In this document: positions 17,993-25,575 of the stretch, one piece after another | Numbering within the stretch: position 1 is the stretch's first letter | How the letters are laid out: every line of letters starts with the position of its first letter | NCBI GenBank assembly: GCA_002366565.1 | Contig: DFBJ01000012.1 | Coordinates: 558,001-622,000 of the forward strand | Source of the DNA: Bacteriovoracaceae bacterium UBA3083 | GTDB lineage: Bacteria; Bdellovibrionota; Bacteriovoracia; Bacteriovoracales; Bacteriovoracaceae | DNA: 64,000 nt | Reading direction: 5' to 3' | Notes under the pieces: model-generated | Told to the model about the DNA's origin: nothing | The model's input: the letters and a program-made list of their open reading frames with translations, nothing else | The model's database searches: none | Translations under genes and position numbers: made by a program

Positions 17993-18038
17993 GGTGCTTA
18001 ACTGACACTTTTGATTGGTTTTAATGTCATTAAGCACC
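17993..18038. terminator. long imperfect inverted repeat, possible terminator of the 568-aa gene
   Basis: GGTGCTTAACTGACA (17993-18007) pairs with TGTCATTAAGCACC (18025-18038), with one bulge and a 17-base loop. A further GTGCTTAA copy occurs at the end of the 568-aa gene (about 18057), and a small TTGC/GCAA hairpin lies between. It sits downstream of the minus-strand gene ending at 18062; the flanking T-richness is weak, so it may be a processing site or operator instead. Confidence 0.4.
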
Positions 18039-18061
18039 TTGCGGCGCAACAAAAGAAGTGC

Positions 18062-19768
18062 TTAATTGCCCCTGATATTTAAAAGGAGAGGACCCCCGAC
18101 GTGACGGAAGTCATCATCTGAAAGTTCCGAGATCTCATAACCACTTAAGTGGTACTCTATGAGAGTTTTAAAGTAATCATTCACCTGGTGAACTTTATCG
18201 AGTCCAAATGATGTTGTGAACTCTACAATTTTTGAATCGAGAGTTTCTTTATTAGAAATAATAGACTCAGAGAAGCTCTTCAATTCTGAAACGTTTAGTC
18301 CAATTTTTCCAGAAGCTCCATCTAAGACAACTCCATTTGCAAAGTTCATAAATGTACTTAGCAGAAGTGCTTCAAAGTCTATATCAGTAACACTAAAGTT
18401 TAGATAATAGTCATCCATGATATTGCCAGACTTCTCAAGCTCTTTAAAAGTGTCATAGAAACCTTTAGCGAATGGAAGTAGGCCAACCATCAATGAAATG
18501 TCATTTTGTGCTGATGCTAAGTTTTTGAAAGAATCGATATTCTCTCTCTTATTATCAACTTTATTTATTATACAAGTAGGAGGTTCATTAAAAATCTCTT
18601 CAAGAATATTTCCAACTATTTCCCCTAAGAAAGAATCATTCTCAGAGTTAAACCCTGATGCCGCAAGGGCCTTCTTAACTCTTTTTTGTTCAAAGAGTAT
18701 TAAAGAGTGACCTATATTAAATATTTCAACAAAGTCGAATGAATTAAATATTCCAAACTCATCAAATTTTTGAATACCTTCATTTTTTATAAACTCTTGA
18801 ATATAACTAAGTCCAAGCTTAAGAGAAGAGAAAGTCTTCTTCCCTATTCGAGTCATAGCAAAAGCTCCGTCTTTAAGAGCATCCTCAATAGTTAAACTAG
18901 AATTAATAAGTCTCGTAAAATTAAACTGGAGATAAGCTAGTCTCTCGCTAGATTCAACCTTTGCAAGCTCTTCACTAATATCATCAATATCATTTTTAAA
19001 AGCAATTAGAGCATTTTTATCTAAACACTGATTCTTACTTTCTAGATCTAAAGTTGCTGTTAGTGTTTCCTTCTTATTAATAAAGAAGTTGATATGTGAA
19101 AGACTTGGGAATGGATTACATAGCTCAAGAGCATCATAGTAGTCGACAAAGCCAAGATCATTTAATCTATGTTTTTTAAATCTATATTCTTCTTCTTGCA
19201 TACTCAAGAAGCCATCTGAAACAACTTTAAAGATATATTGATAGGCCTTTTCTACGCCATGTTCAGTATAAAGGTCCTTAATAAACTGTCTCATCTCATC
19301 TATGTATGGGTAATCTTCATCAAATTCGAAAAGGAGTAGGTTATCTTCCGTTAGAAAGTAATAATCATGGTCAGGATACTGTGGGTCTTCGACATCAAAT
19401 GTCCAGAAGCTCATTTTAGCTTTTAAGAATAATGCAAACTCAGTGCTATTTAGAAATTCACTTTTGATAGCATCATCTTTGCATTTAGAGTAAACCTCTA
19501 GCCAAAAGGAAAATGAATTTGGATCTAGATCATCTTTTTTCCAAAGATCTAAATCAAGAAAAACTTGTCTCTGCTTAGGGCTAAATTTTTCAAGTGCAAG
19601 AGCCACTGTTTCAACAGGAAGTGATTTAATAGCGACATAGAGAGGTTGAACTGGCAAATTTGAAAGGTCTTGTCCTTTTTCAATATAACTCTCAATTATA
19701 TCCATAGACGTATAAGACTCAGCTTCATTTAAAATATTTGCAATTAGACTAGATCCACTCTTACTCAT
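18062..19768 (-). CDS. DUF6178-like cytosolic protein
   Basis: 568 aa without signal peptide or membrane segments, largely helical and acidic. The segment KKHRLNDLGFVDYYDALELCNPFP (given here by its ends, about residues 203-226) and the preceding QRQVFLDLDLWKKDDLDPNSF region resemble the DUF6178 family of deltaproteobacteria and relatives; that assignment is from memory. No catalytic motif is recognised. GGAG lies five bases before the ATG. It stands between MoeA and the lipoprotein gene on the same strand with gaps of about 90 and 245 bases, so it is probably its own unit. Function unknown. Confidence 0.7.
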   Translation of the reverse strand: MSKSGSSLIANILNEAESYTSMDIIESYIEKGQDLSNLPVQPLYVAIKSLPVETVALALEKFSPKQRQVFLDLDLWKKDDLDPNSFSFWLEVYSKCKDDAIKSEFLNSTEFALFLKAKMSFWTFDVEDPQYPDHDYYFLTEDNLLLFEFDEDYPYIDEMRQFIKDLYTEHGVEKAYQYIFKVVSDGFLSMQEEEYRFKKHRLNDLGFVDYYDALELCNPFPSLSHINFFINKKETLTATLDLESKNQCLDKNALIAFKNDIDDISEELAKVESSERLAYLQFNFTRLINSSLTIEDALKDGAFAMTRIGKKTFSSLKLGLSYIQEFIKNEGIQKFDEFGIFNSFDFVEIFNIGHSLILFEQKRVKKALAASGFNSENDSFLGEIVGNILEEIFNEPPTCIINKVDNKRENIDSFKNLASAQNDISLMVGLLPFAKGFYDTFKELEKSGNIMDDYYLNFSVTDIDFEALLLSTFMNFANGVVLDGASGKIGLNVSELKSFSESIISNKETLDSKIVEFTTSFGLDKVHQVNDYFKTLIEYHLSGYEISELSDDDFRHVGGPLLLNIRGN

Positions 19769-19860
19769 TAAATCTCCAACATATTCATTTTAGGCGATTT
19801 ATAGCAAAAAATGACTACAATGGCCATGCGTAGTTAGGCCGTCTACCCTATGGATGCAAT

Positions 19861-21084
19861 TTAAATCCTTTGCTCTAAACTACCCCACGGAAAGAAATCA
19901 TAAACTTTATCTTTAATGACTCTCCCCTCATCGCTTGGAATCTCAATAAAGCCTTCGCTAAAGACAAGTTTAGAGAAGTCTCCTGAGTTATTTCCAGTAG
20001 ATGGGCGGCCATAAATAGCCCCGTCAATGACACTAATTGAAACTGGGATAAAGTGAGTAAAGCTTGAGCCTATTTCCATAGTCTCAGATGCTTTTATGCG
20101 GTAACTCGTGCTTAAGGGCCGTTCAAGTCCCTTCTCCAAAAAAGGAATGATATGTCTTCTTGTATTTACAAGAGAGGATACGGGATTTCCAGGAAGTCCA
20201 AAGACAACTTGCTCAAGAGGGCCAGTCCCAAACCAAAGGGGCTTTCCTGGTCTCTGCTTAACTTTGTGAAATAGCTCTTTTACACTCAACTTCTTTAAGG
20301 AGCTTGGAATATAATCATACTTCCCCTTAGAGACTCCTCCAGAGATTATAACGAGCTTATACTTTTCTAAGATATGAGATAGAGATTCGAGAACCTCTTT
20401 TTCGTCATCATTTATATGAAAGAGATCAACTTTACTATTTGGAAAAAAGCTAAGAATTTCAGCTCTAATCGCATAAGGGTTCGATCTGTATATCTGGTGT
20501 TCTTTTAAGTCCATTCCTGGCTCTACAAGCTCATCACCTGTACTTACAATTGCAATTGAATTCAACTCTAAAACCTTAACTGACGTAATCCCAATAGAGC
20601 TGAGAAGAGAAATCACAGTTGAATTAATAACTCTCCCTTTCTCTAGAAGAAGATCTTCTGCTTTATAATCAGACCCCTCTCTATGGATAAATTTATAAGC
20701 AACTATATTATAATCCTTATCTATGAGTTCAAATAGGCCGTCTCTCTCTTCAATCTCTTCATAAGGAATCACACAGTCACAACCCTCAGGAACGGGAGCA
20801 CCAGTCATAACTTCAATGCAATTATCTACGTCATTTAGAGTTAACCTTTCAAAACCTGCCCTCGCTATAGACTCACTACGAAAGATTTTATTCTTTGATA
20901 AAGAGGAGATAGCAATGCCATCCATCATGCTTCTATTAAATGGAGGCTGGTTTCTTTTTGCAAAAATATCCTCGGCCAAATAAAGGCCCAACGCATCAAA
21001 CAATGGTCTGTCTACTACCTTGTAGAGGTTATTTGGGATGTTAGTTGATTGAATAACGCAATGAGCTTCACTCGCTGAGATCAT
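19861..21084 (-). CDS. moeA: molybdopterin molybdenumtransferase MoeA
   Basis: 407 aa from the chosen start. MoeA inserts molybdate into adenylylated molybdopterin to make Moco in the cytosol. Seen: the N-terminal NQPPFNRSMMDGIA signature, STGDELVEPG, the GGVSKGKYDYIP loop (GG-x-S-x-G-x-x-D) and FGLPGNPVSS near the C-terminal domain. The frame is open 22 codons further up, but the ATG at 21084 is preceded by GGTGGAGAG at good spacing. No other Moco gene is in the window. It is divergent from the FNR-type regulator and shares its intergenic region, which contains an FNR-like box, consistent with molybdoenzymes being used under low oxygen (inference). Confidence 0.93.
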   Translation of the reverse strand: MISASEAHCVIQSTNIPNNLYKVVDRPLFDALGLYLAEDIFAKRNQPPFNRSMMDGIAISSLSKNKIFRSESIARAGFERLTLNDVDNCIEVMTGAPVPEGCDCVIPYEEIEERDGLFELIDKDYNIVAYKFIHREGSDYKAEDLLLEKGRVINSTVISLLSSIGITSVKVLELNSIAIVSTGDELVEPGMDLKEHQIYRSNPYAIRAEILSFFPNSKVDLFHINDDEKEVLESLSHILEKYKLVIISGGVSKGKYDYIPSSLKKLSVKELFHKVKQRPGKPLWFGTGPLEQVVFGLPGNPVSSLVNTRRHIIPFLEKGLERPLSTSYRIKASETMEIGSSFTHFIPVSISVIDGAIYGRPSTGNNSGDFSKLVFSEGFIEIPSDEGRVIKDKVYDFFPWGSLEQRI

Positions 21085-21226
21085 GGTCTCTCCACCTAGA
21101 TAAACGTGAAAAGCAATAATACTTAAAATATAGCCACTTTCAAAGCACAACTATTCTATTTATTAAATATAAACAATTGAAATTTGGTATGGATTAATTG
21201 CTAAATATATGATTATTTAGAGGAAC

Positions 21227-21240
21227 CTGATGTAGATCAT
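21227..21240. promoter_or_regulatory. FNR-like binding site (CTGAT-N4-ATCAT)
   Basis: TGATGTAGATCA (21228-21239) matches the core TGAT-N4-ATCA of the FNR/CRP-type consensus TTGAT-N4-ATCAA, with both outermost bases deviating. It is centred about 67 bases before the ATG of the FNR-type regulator and lies between that gene and moeA. Autoregulation and/or control of moeA would follow if the regulator binds here. Confidence 0.5.
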
Positions 21241-21300
21241 ATTTAATAAACTAATCTATGTTAGATTATTTATATCTCGAGAATAAAGAAGGATTTTAAT

Positions 21301-22008
21301 ATGAAAACACCAACAAAGTGTGAAAAGTGCCCATCAAATTCAAGTGGAATATTCTGTGAATTGAGCAGCCTTGAGCACGAGGATGTTGATAAACATAAAG
21401 TTATAAATAAGTACAAAAAAGGACAGACTTTATTTGTACAAGGAAATCATCCTTTTGGAATCTTCTGTATCTCGACAGGAAATATTAAAGTAACAAAAGT
21501 TGGCGCAGATGGAAAAGAGTCGATAGTGAGACTTTGCCATGGTGGCGACATCATTGGACATAGATCTCTTTTCACAGAAGAGCACTACACTGCAACTGCG
21601 ACAGCAATAGAAGATTCAGAAGTTTGCTTTATCGATAAAAACTTCATCTTAAAAGTAATAAATGAAAAGCCTTCAGTTTCATTAAATATCATTAACAAGC
21701 TTTCAACTGATATGGGAAAAGCTGAATCTAAACTAAGCTCTCTTCACCAAAAGAACGTAAGAGAAAGACTTGCTGAGTTACTCTTAGTACTTTCGACTTC
21801 ACATGGAAAGAAACAAGAAGATGGAAGAACTAAGATCGATCTAAAACTGACAAGAGAAGAAATGGCAACAATGATCGGTACTGCAAACGAAACGTTAATA
21901 CGCTTCATCTCAGAGTTCAAAGACGAAAAGCTAATTGAGCAAGTTGGTAAGACTATTATAATTAATAATGAAGAAAAACTTACTGAGTGGGCCAACTTAC
22001 CTTACTAG
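21301..22008 (+). CDS. FNR-type oxygen-sensing transcription regulator (Crp/Fnr family)
   Basis: 235 aa: an N-terminal Cys cluster, a cNMP-binding-type beta roll (about residues 30-120), a dimer helix, and a C-terminal winged helix (TREEMATMIGTANETLIRFISEF). C7-x2-C10-x8-C19 plus C109 (EVCFIDK, in the position of E. coli FNR C122) give the four ligands expected for an oxygen-labile 4Fe-4S cluster; the last N-terminal spacing is longer than in E. coli FNR. It heads a plus-strand series ending in the cbb3 oxidase genes, which FNR proteins commonly control. An FNR-like box lies upstream. SD AAGGA precedes the ATG. The Fe-S assignment is by alignment by eye. Confidence 0.87.
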   Translation: MKTPTKCEKCPSNSSGIFCELSSLEHEDVDKHKVINKYKKGQTLFVQGNHPFGIFCISTGNIKVTKVGADGKESIVRLCHGGDIIGHRSLFTEEHYTATATAIEDSEVCFIDKNFILKVINEKPSVSLNIINKLSTDMGKAESKLSSLHQKNVRERLAELLLVLSTSHGKKQEDGRTKIDLKLTREEMATMIGTANETLIRFISEFKDEKLIEQVGKTIIINNEEKLTEWANLPY

Positions 22009-22070
22009 TGTTTTATAAAAACATGACCCAGGACATACTTTTACTTAATTTTCTAGATTAGAGTTTAATT

Positions 22071-22454
22071 ATGAATAAACAGAATGATCTTTTGAAAATT
22101 CCAGAGTCCCAAATAGATGCAATTCAAAACATTGTGCGTCCATTAAAGTATTCAAGTTCATCAAACTTATTCTATGCTGGACAAATTCCTATAGTCGCAT
22201 ACTTACTTCTAGACGGATTAGTTCACTTTACTAAAAACGGAAAAGTAGTGAACACTTTCTCAAGGGGAAATGTCATAGGACTTAAAGAGTTGATGAATAA
22301 CCAACCCGTAGACGTCGATGCACAAATTCAGCCAGGGACAAAAGTTTGCTTTATAGACAGAAGTACTGTCTTAAATATTTTAGAACAAAAAGTACCAAGT
22401 ACACTAAATAAGGTTATTAATAAGTTAATCAGAATAGACTCCACCATTCGGTAA
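22071..22454 (+). CDS. stand-alone cNMP-binding-fold protein (no DNA-binding domain)
   Basis: 127 aa consisting of one Crp/Fnr-like beta-roll (LFYAGQIPIVAYLLLDGLVHF, then FSRGNVIGLKELM), ending just after the segment KVCFIDRSTVLNILEQK that parallels VCFIDKNFILKVINEK in the FNR-type protein next door. There is no helix-turn-helix and no N-terminal Cys cluster. It looks like a shortened paralogue of its neighbour, 62 bases downstream of it. It could bind a ligand or dimerise with the regulator; both are inference. The typical cAMP-phosphate loop (RxGE..GE) is not obvious. Confidence 0.75.
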   Translation: MNKQNDLLKIPESQIDAIQNIVRPLKYSSSSNLFYAGQIPIVAYLLLDGLVHFTKNGKVVNTFSRGNVIGLKELMNNQPVDVDAQIQPGTKVCFIDRSTVLNILEQKVPSTLNKVINKLIRIDSTIR

Positions 22455-22552
22455 TTTATAACTACCTAAAATAACACTAGACTAACTAGTTTTTATTTTA
22501 CATTATTTTAATATATCAATTGTAAAATATAAGTATTCCCTGGAGGAGACCT

Positions 22553-23005
22553 ATGAAAAATGTCGTAATTTGCTGTTCATTAGAAGATGAAAATATTGAA
22601 CTTTTAAGAGAACTTAAAGGTAATAGTGCCCTAGAAAATGCAACTTTACACTTCGTACATATTTTCGAGATTCATGTTTATACTTCAGACTTTTCACCCT
22701 ACATCTTTCCTTCTGAGGAAAAATATCCAGAGATTGAAGAGGCCTCTAAAAAAGTAATGAGAAGTGTAGCTGAATATGTTTGTACTCCAGAGGAGCTAGA
22801 GAAGTCACAGATTGAATGTTACTTCGCCTATAGTCCAAAACAAAAAATTACAGAATACCTAATGGATGTAAAAGCTGATGTTGTAGTTGTCGCATCTAAA
22901 CCAAAGCATGGAATAGAAGGACTATTTTCAAGTTCATTTACAGAACACTTAGTTAAATATTCTCCATGTGATGTACATGTTTTAAGACCAAAACTAGAAG
23001 AGTAA
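22553..23005 (+). CDS. universal stress protein (UspA family)
   Basis: 150 aa with the single Usp alpha/beta domain: N-terminal beta strand NVVICCSLEDEN, middle YFAYSPKQKITEYLMDVKADVVVVASKPKHG and the C-terminal GLFSSSFTEHLVKYSPCDVHVLRP, which matches the Usp G-x(n)-G-S-x-[ST]-xx-[IVL] pattern loosely. Usp proteins bind ATP or are stress-responsive chaperone-like factors. Strong SD GGAGGAG. The stop codon touches the ATG of ccoI (TAAATG), so this gene leads the cco operon, an arrangement consistent with joint induction at low oxygen. Confidence 0.88.
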   Translation: MKNVVICCSLEDENIELLRELKGNSALENATLHFVHIFEIHVYTSDFSPYIFPSEEKYPEIEEASKKVMRSVAEYVCTPEELEKSQIECYFAYSPKQKITEYLMDVKADVVVVASKPKHGIEGLFSSSFTEHLVKYSPCDVHVLRPKLEE

Positions 23006-25396
23006 ATGAAGCAAGTAGACCCTCTGCCAACAGAGAAATTAAATAGAGGTTCGACCAATTGCATTCATTGCAACGAAGTGATTAAGTTTCCTGTATATGA
23101 TGGAGATAAAGTATTTTGTTGTAATGGGTGCCAGACTGTTCACAATGCCCTATCTGCAGGAGGGCTACTAGAGTACTATAAGGTTAGAGACCGCCTAGGA
23201 ATATCTGAAAATATAACTCCTCAGTCTAAAGATAAAGAAGATTTCAGTTTTATGAATACTCCTCAGTTTAAAGAAGAGTTCATAACGAATACAAATTCAA
23301 AACTACACCTTAAACTCTACGTTGAGGGTGTTCATTGCTTGGCCTGTATATGGCTTTTAGAAAGACTCCCTAATATTAACTCAGAAATCTACAGTGCTAG
23401 GATTAACTTTAGTAATTCTATTTTAGATGTCACTATTACACCAGACTGCGACTTAGCAAAACTAGCAGAACAAATTTCTGATCTAGGTTACAAACCTCAT
23501 GTGATCAAAAGTGATAGCGAGGCCTTAAAGCTTCAACAATCAGAGGAACATTCAAAGCTTATAAGAATAGGTGTTGCGGGAGCTTGTAGTGCAAATATTA
23601 TGCTCTACTCTATTGCAATCTATGCAGGAGCTGGAGAACAATTCGCATCTCTATTTGGATGGGTAAGCTTCTTCTTAACTCTACCTGTACTACTCTACAG
23701 TGCAGTTCCTTTTTATCAAAATACTCTCTCTGCACTAAAAACAAGAACATTAAATATTGATATTCCTATTTCATTTGCAATAGTAATTGGTTCAATATTT
23801 GGCCTATATAACTTATTTACAGGTAGCTCACACTACTATTTTGACTCTCTAGCAGTCTTAGTCTTTCTTCTCTTAACTTCTAGACTCTTAGTTCAAAAGT
23901 CGATTCAAAAAGGTTTAAACTCTGATGGTCTTTCGAGCTTATTTGAACAAAGCTCCATAAAGAGATGGAATGAAACCACAAATCAATATGATTCAATTCA
24001 TACAAAGTTCATCCAGGTAGGAGATAAACTCTTAGTAGAAAGTAGAAAAACGATTCCTTCTGATGGAGTGATATTAAGTGATCAAGCTTATCTAAATAAC
24101 TCCTTAATTACTGGAGAAAGTCGTCCAGTCAAGGCCCAAAGAGATCAAGCTATCTATGCAGGAGCTGTAAACTTGGGTGATTCTATAGAGCTTAGAGTGA
24201 ATAAACTTTTTGTAGATAGTACACTTGGAAAGATTATCTCAGAAGTAGAGAGCAACTCTAGCTCGAAACAAAGAATTCAATCGATAACAGACAAAATAAG
24301 CCGATACTTCATTGCTGTAGTATTTTCGGTTTCTATAATTTCCTTTCTATATTTCCTCTATACATTTGGCCTAAATATAGCAATTGAAAGAACTCTTGCT
24401 ATCATCATCGTTTCTTGTCCTTGTGCTCTAGGATTAGCAGCTCCTCTTGCCATAGCGAGGGCCATGAATAAGGCAAGACAGAATGGAATTATTATTAAAA
24501 ACGATTCCAGCTTAGAGGATATAGCGAGAATAGATAATATCTTCTTTGATAAGACTGGTACTCTCACTGATGGAAACTTCAGTGTTGTAAAAGTAGATGA
24601 GAAGGAATCTTTAAATTCCTACAAAGACATTATTTTTTCACTAGAGTCTTCTTCTAACCACCCTATAGCAAGAGCAATTCAAGACTGGTGTTTAGAAGCA
24701 AAGGAAATAGAGCTCAACGACTTAAAAGAAGTCCCCTCTAAAGGAGTGACGGCCAAAAGAGACGAGATAACTTACTCTCTATTTAAAAGTAAGAGCTTGA
24801 GTGAGTCATTTACAGCTGTAGACTTTCTAAAAAATGGTGACGTAATTGGAACGCTCTACCTTACTGATCAATTGAAAAGAAACTCTATTGAGCTCGTAAA
24901 CTTTCTAAAATCAGTGCAAGTTAAAACTCATATAGTTTCAGGAGACAACAACAACGCTGTATCCCAAATAGCGTCAGAGTTAAATATTAAAAAAGAGAAT
25001 GCCTACTCAGACCAAACACCTGAGTCCAAAGCTAAACTTATTGAGGGCCATGACCAAAGTATTATGGTCGGAGATGGTGCAAATGACGCTATTGCGATGA
25101 AGAAATCCACTGTATCAATTGCAGTGTCAGGAGCGATGGATATTGGTCTGAGGGCGAGTGATATTTATCTGACAAAATCTCCTCTTAAAAACATGATATA
25201 TCTCATAAAACTATCAAAGCTAACCAATACTTCTATAAAGCTTAATCTTTTAATATCACTGGTATACAATATTATTGGAGTTACACTTTCACTTTATGGA
25301 TATATTACACCGCTCGGAGCAGCAGTTTTAATGCCATTGAGTTCACTTAGTGTTGTCGTAGCGACTTTATTAAAGATTAAAGGAAATAGTCAGTGA
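23006..25396 (+). CDS. ccoI: copper-translocating P-type ATPase for cbb3 oxidase assembly (CcoI/FixI)
   Basis: 796 aa. An N-terminal Cys-rich metal site (CIHCNEVIKF ... CCNGC) is followed by an HMA domain with a GVHCLACIW CxxC motif, then eight predicted membrane helices. The intramembrane CPC motif (SCPCALGLAAPLA, near residue 470), the phosphorylation motif DKTGTLT (D near 515), HP motif (SSNHPIARA) and GDGANDAIAM are all present. CcoI moves copper across the inner membrane for the CcoN Cu-B centre. It directly abuts ccoS and the structural genes, confirming the role. Full length for the family. Confidence 0.96.
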   Translation: MKQVDPLPTEKLNRGSTNCIHCNEVIKFPVYDGDKVFCCNGCQTVHNALSAGGLLEYYKVRDRLGISENITPQSKDKEDFSFMNTPQFKEEFITNTNSKLHLKLYVEGVHCLACIWLLERLPNINSEIYSARINFSNSILDVTITPDCDLAKLAEQISDLGYKPHVIKSDSEALKLQQSEEHSKLIRIGVAGACSANIMLYSIAIYAGAGEQFASLFGWVSFFLTLPVLLYSAVPFYQNTLSALKTRTLNIDIPISFAIVIGSIFGLYNLFTGSSHYYFDSLAVLVFLLLTSRLLVQKSIQKGLNSDGLSSLFEQSSIKRWNETTNQYDSIHTKFIQVGDKLLVESRKTIPSDGVILSDQAYLNNSLITGESRPVKAQRDQAIYAGAVNLGDSIELRVNKLFVDSTLGKIISEVESNSSSKQRIQSITDKISRYFIAVVFSVSIISFLYFLYTFGLNIAIERTLAIIIVSCPCALGLAAPLAIARAMNKARQNGIIIKNDSSLEDIARIDNIFFDKTGTLTDGNFSVVKVDEKESLNSYKDIIFSLESSSNHPIARAIQDWCLEAKEIELNDLKEVPSKGVTAKRDEITYSLFKSKSLSESFTAVDFLKNGDVIGTLYLTDQLKRNSIELVNFLKSVQVKTHIVSGDNNNAVSQIASELNIKKENAYSDQTPESKAKLIEGHDQSIMVGDGANDAIAMKKSTVSIAVSGAMDIGLRASDIYLTKSPLKNMIYLIKLSKLTNTSIKLNLLISLVYNIIGVTLSLYGYITPLGAAVLMPLSSLSVVVATLLKIKGNSQ

Positions 25397-25575
25397 ATAT
25401 ACTTTACATCCTTGTCCCCCTTGCCCTGCTACTTGGAATCTTCTTTGTAGCTGCATTTATTTGGGCGACTAAGAAAGGACAATTTGATGACTTAGATACT
25501 CCAGCAGCACGAATAGTATTAGATGATGAAATATGCATAAGTAGAAATAAGAAAAAAGGAAGGAAGAATGAATGA
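25393..25575 (+). CDS. ccoS: cbb3 oxidase maturation protein CcoS
   Basis: 60 aa, one N-terminal membrane helix (YILVPLALLLGIFFVAAFIWA) followed by KKGQFDDLDTPAARIVLDDE, the characteristic CcoS segment. CcoS is needed for cofactor insertion into the cbb3 catalytic subunit. The start is GTG overlapping the ccoI stop (GTGA), a coupled start. It ends by overlapping the ccoNO ATG. Confidence 0.95.
   Translation: MNILYILVPLALLLGIFFVAAFIWATKKGQFDDLDTPAARIVLDDEICISRNKKKGRKNE

Noticed and set aside
22480..22540. FNR box upstream of the universal stress protein gene
   Set aside because: Only one half-site (ATCAA) is convincing; the other half deviates at three of five positions.
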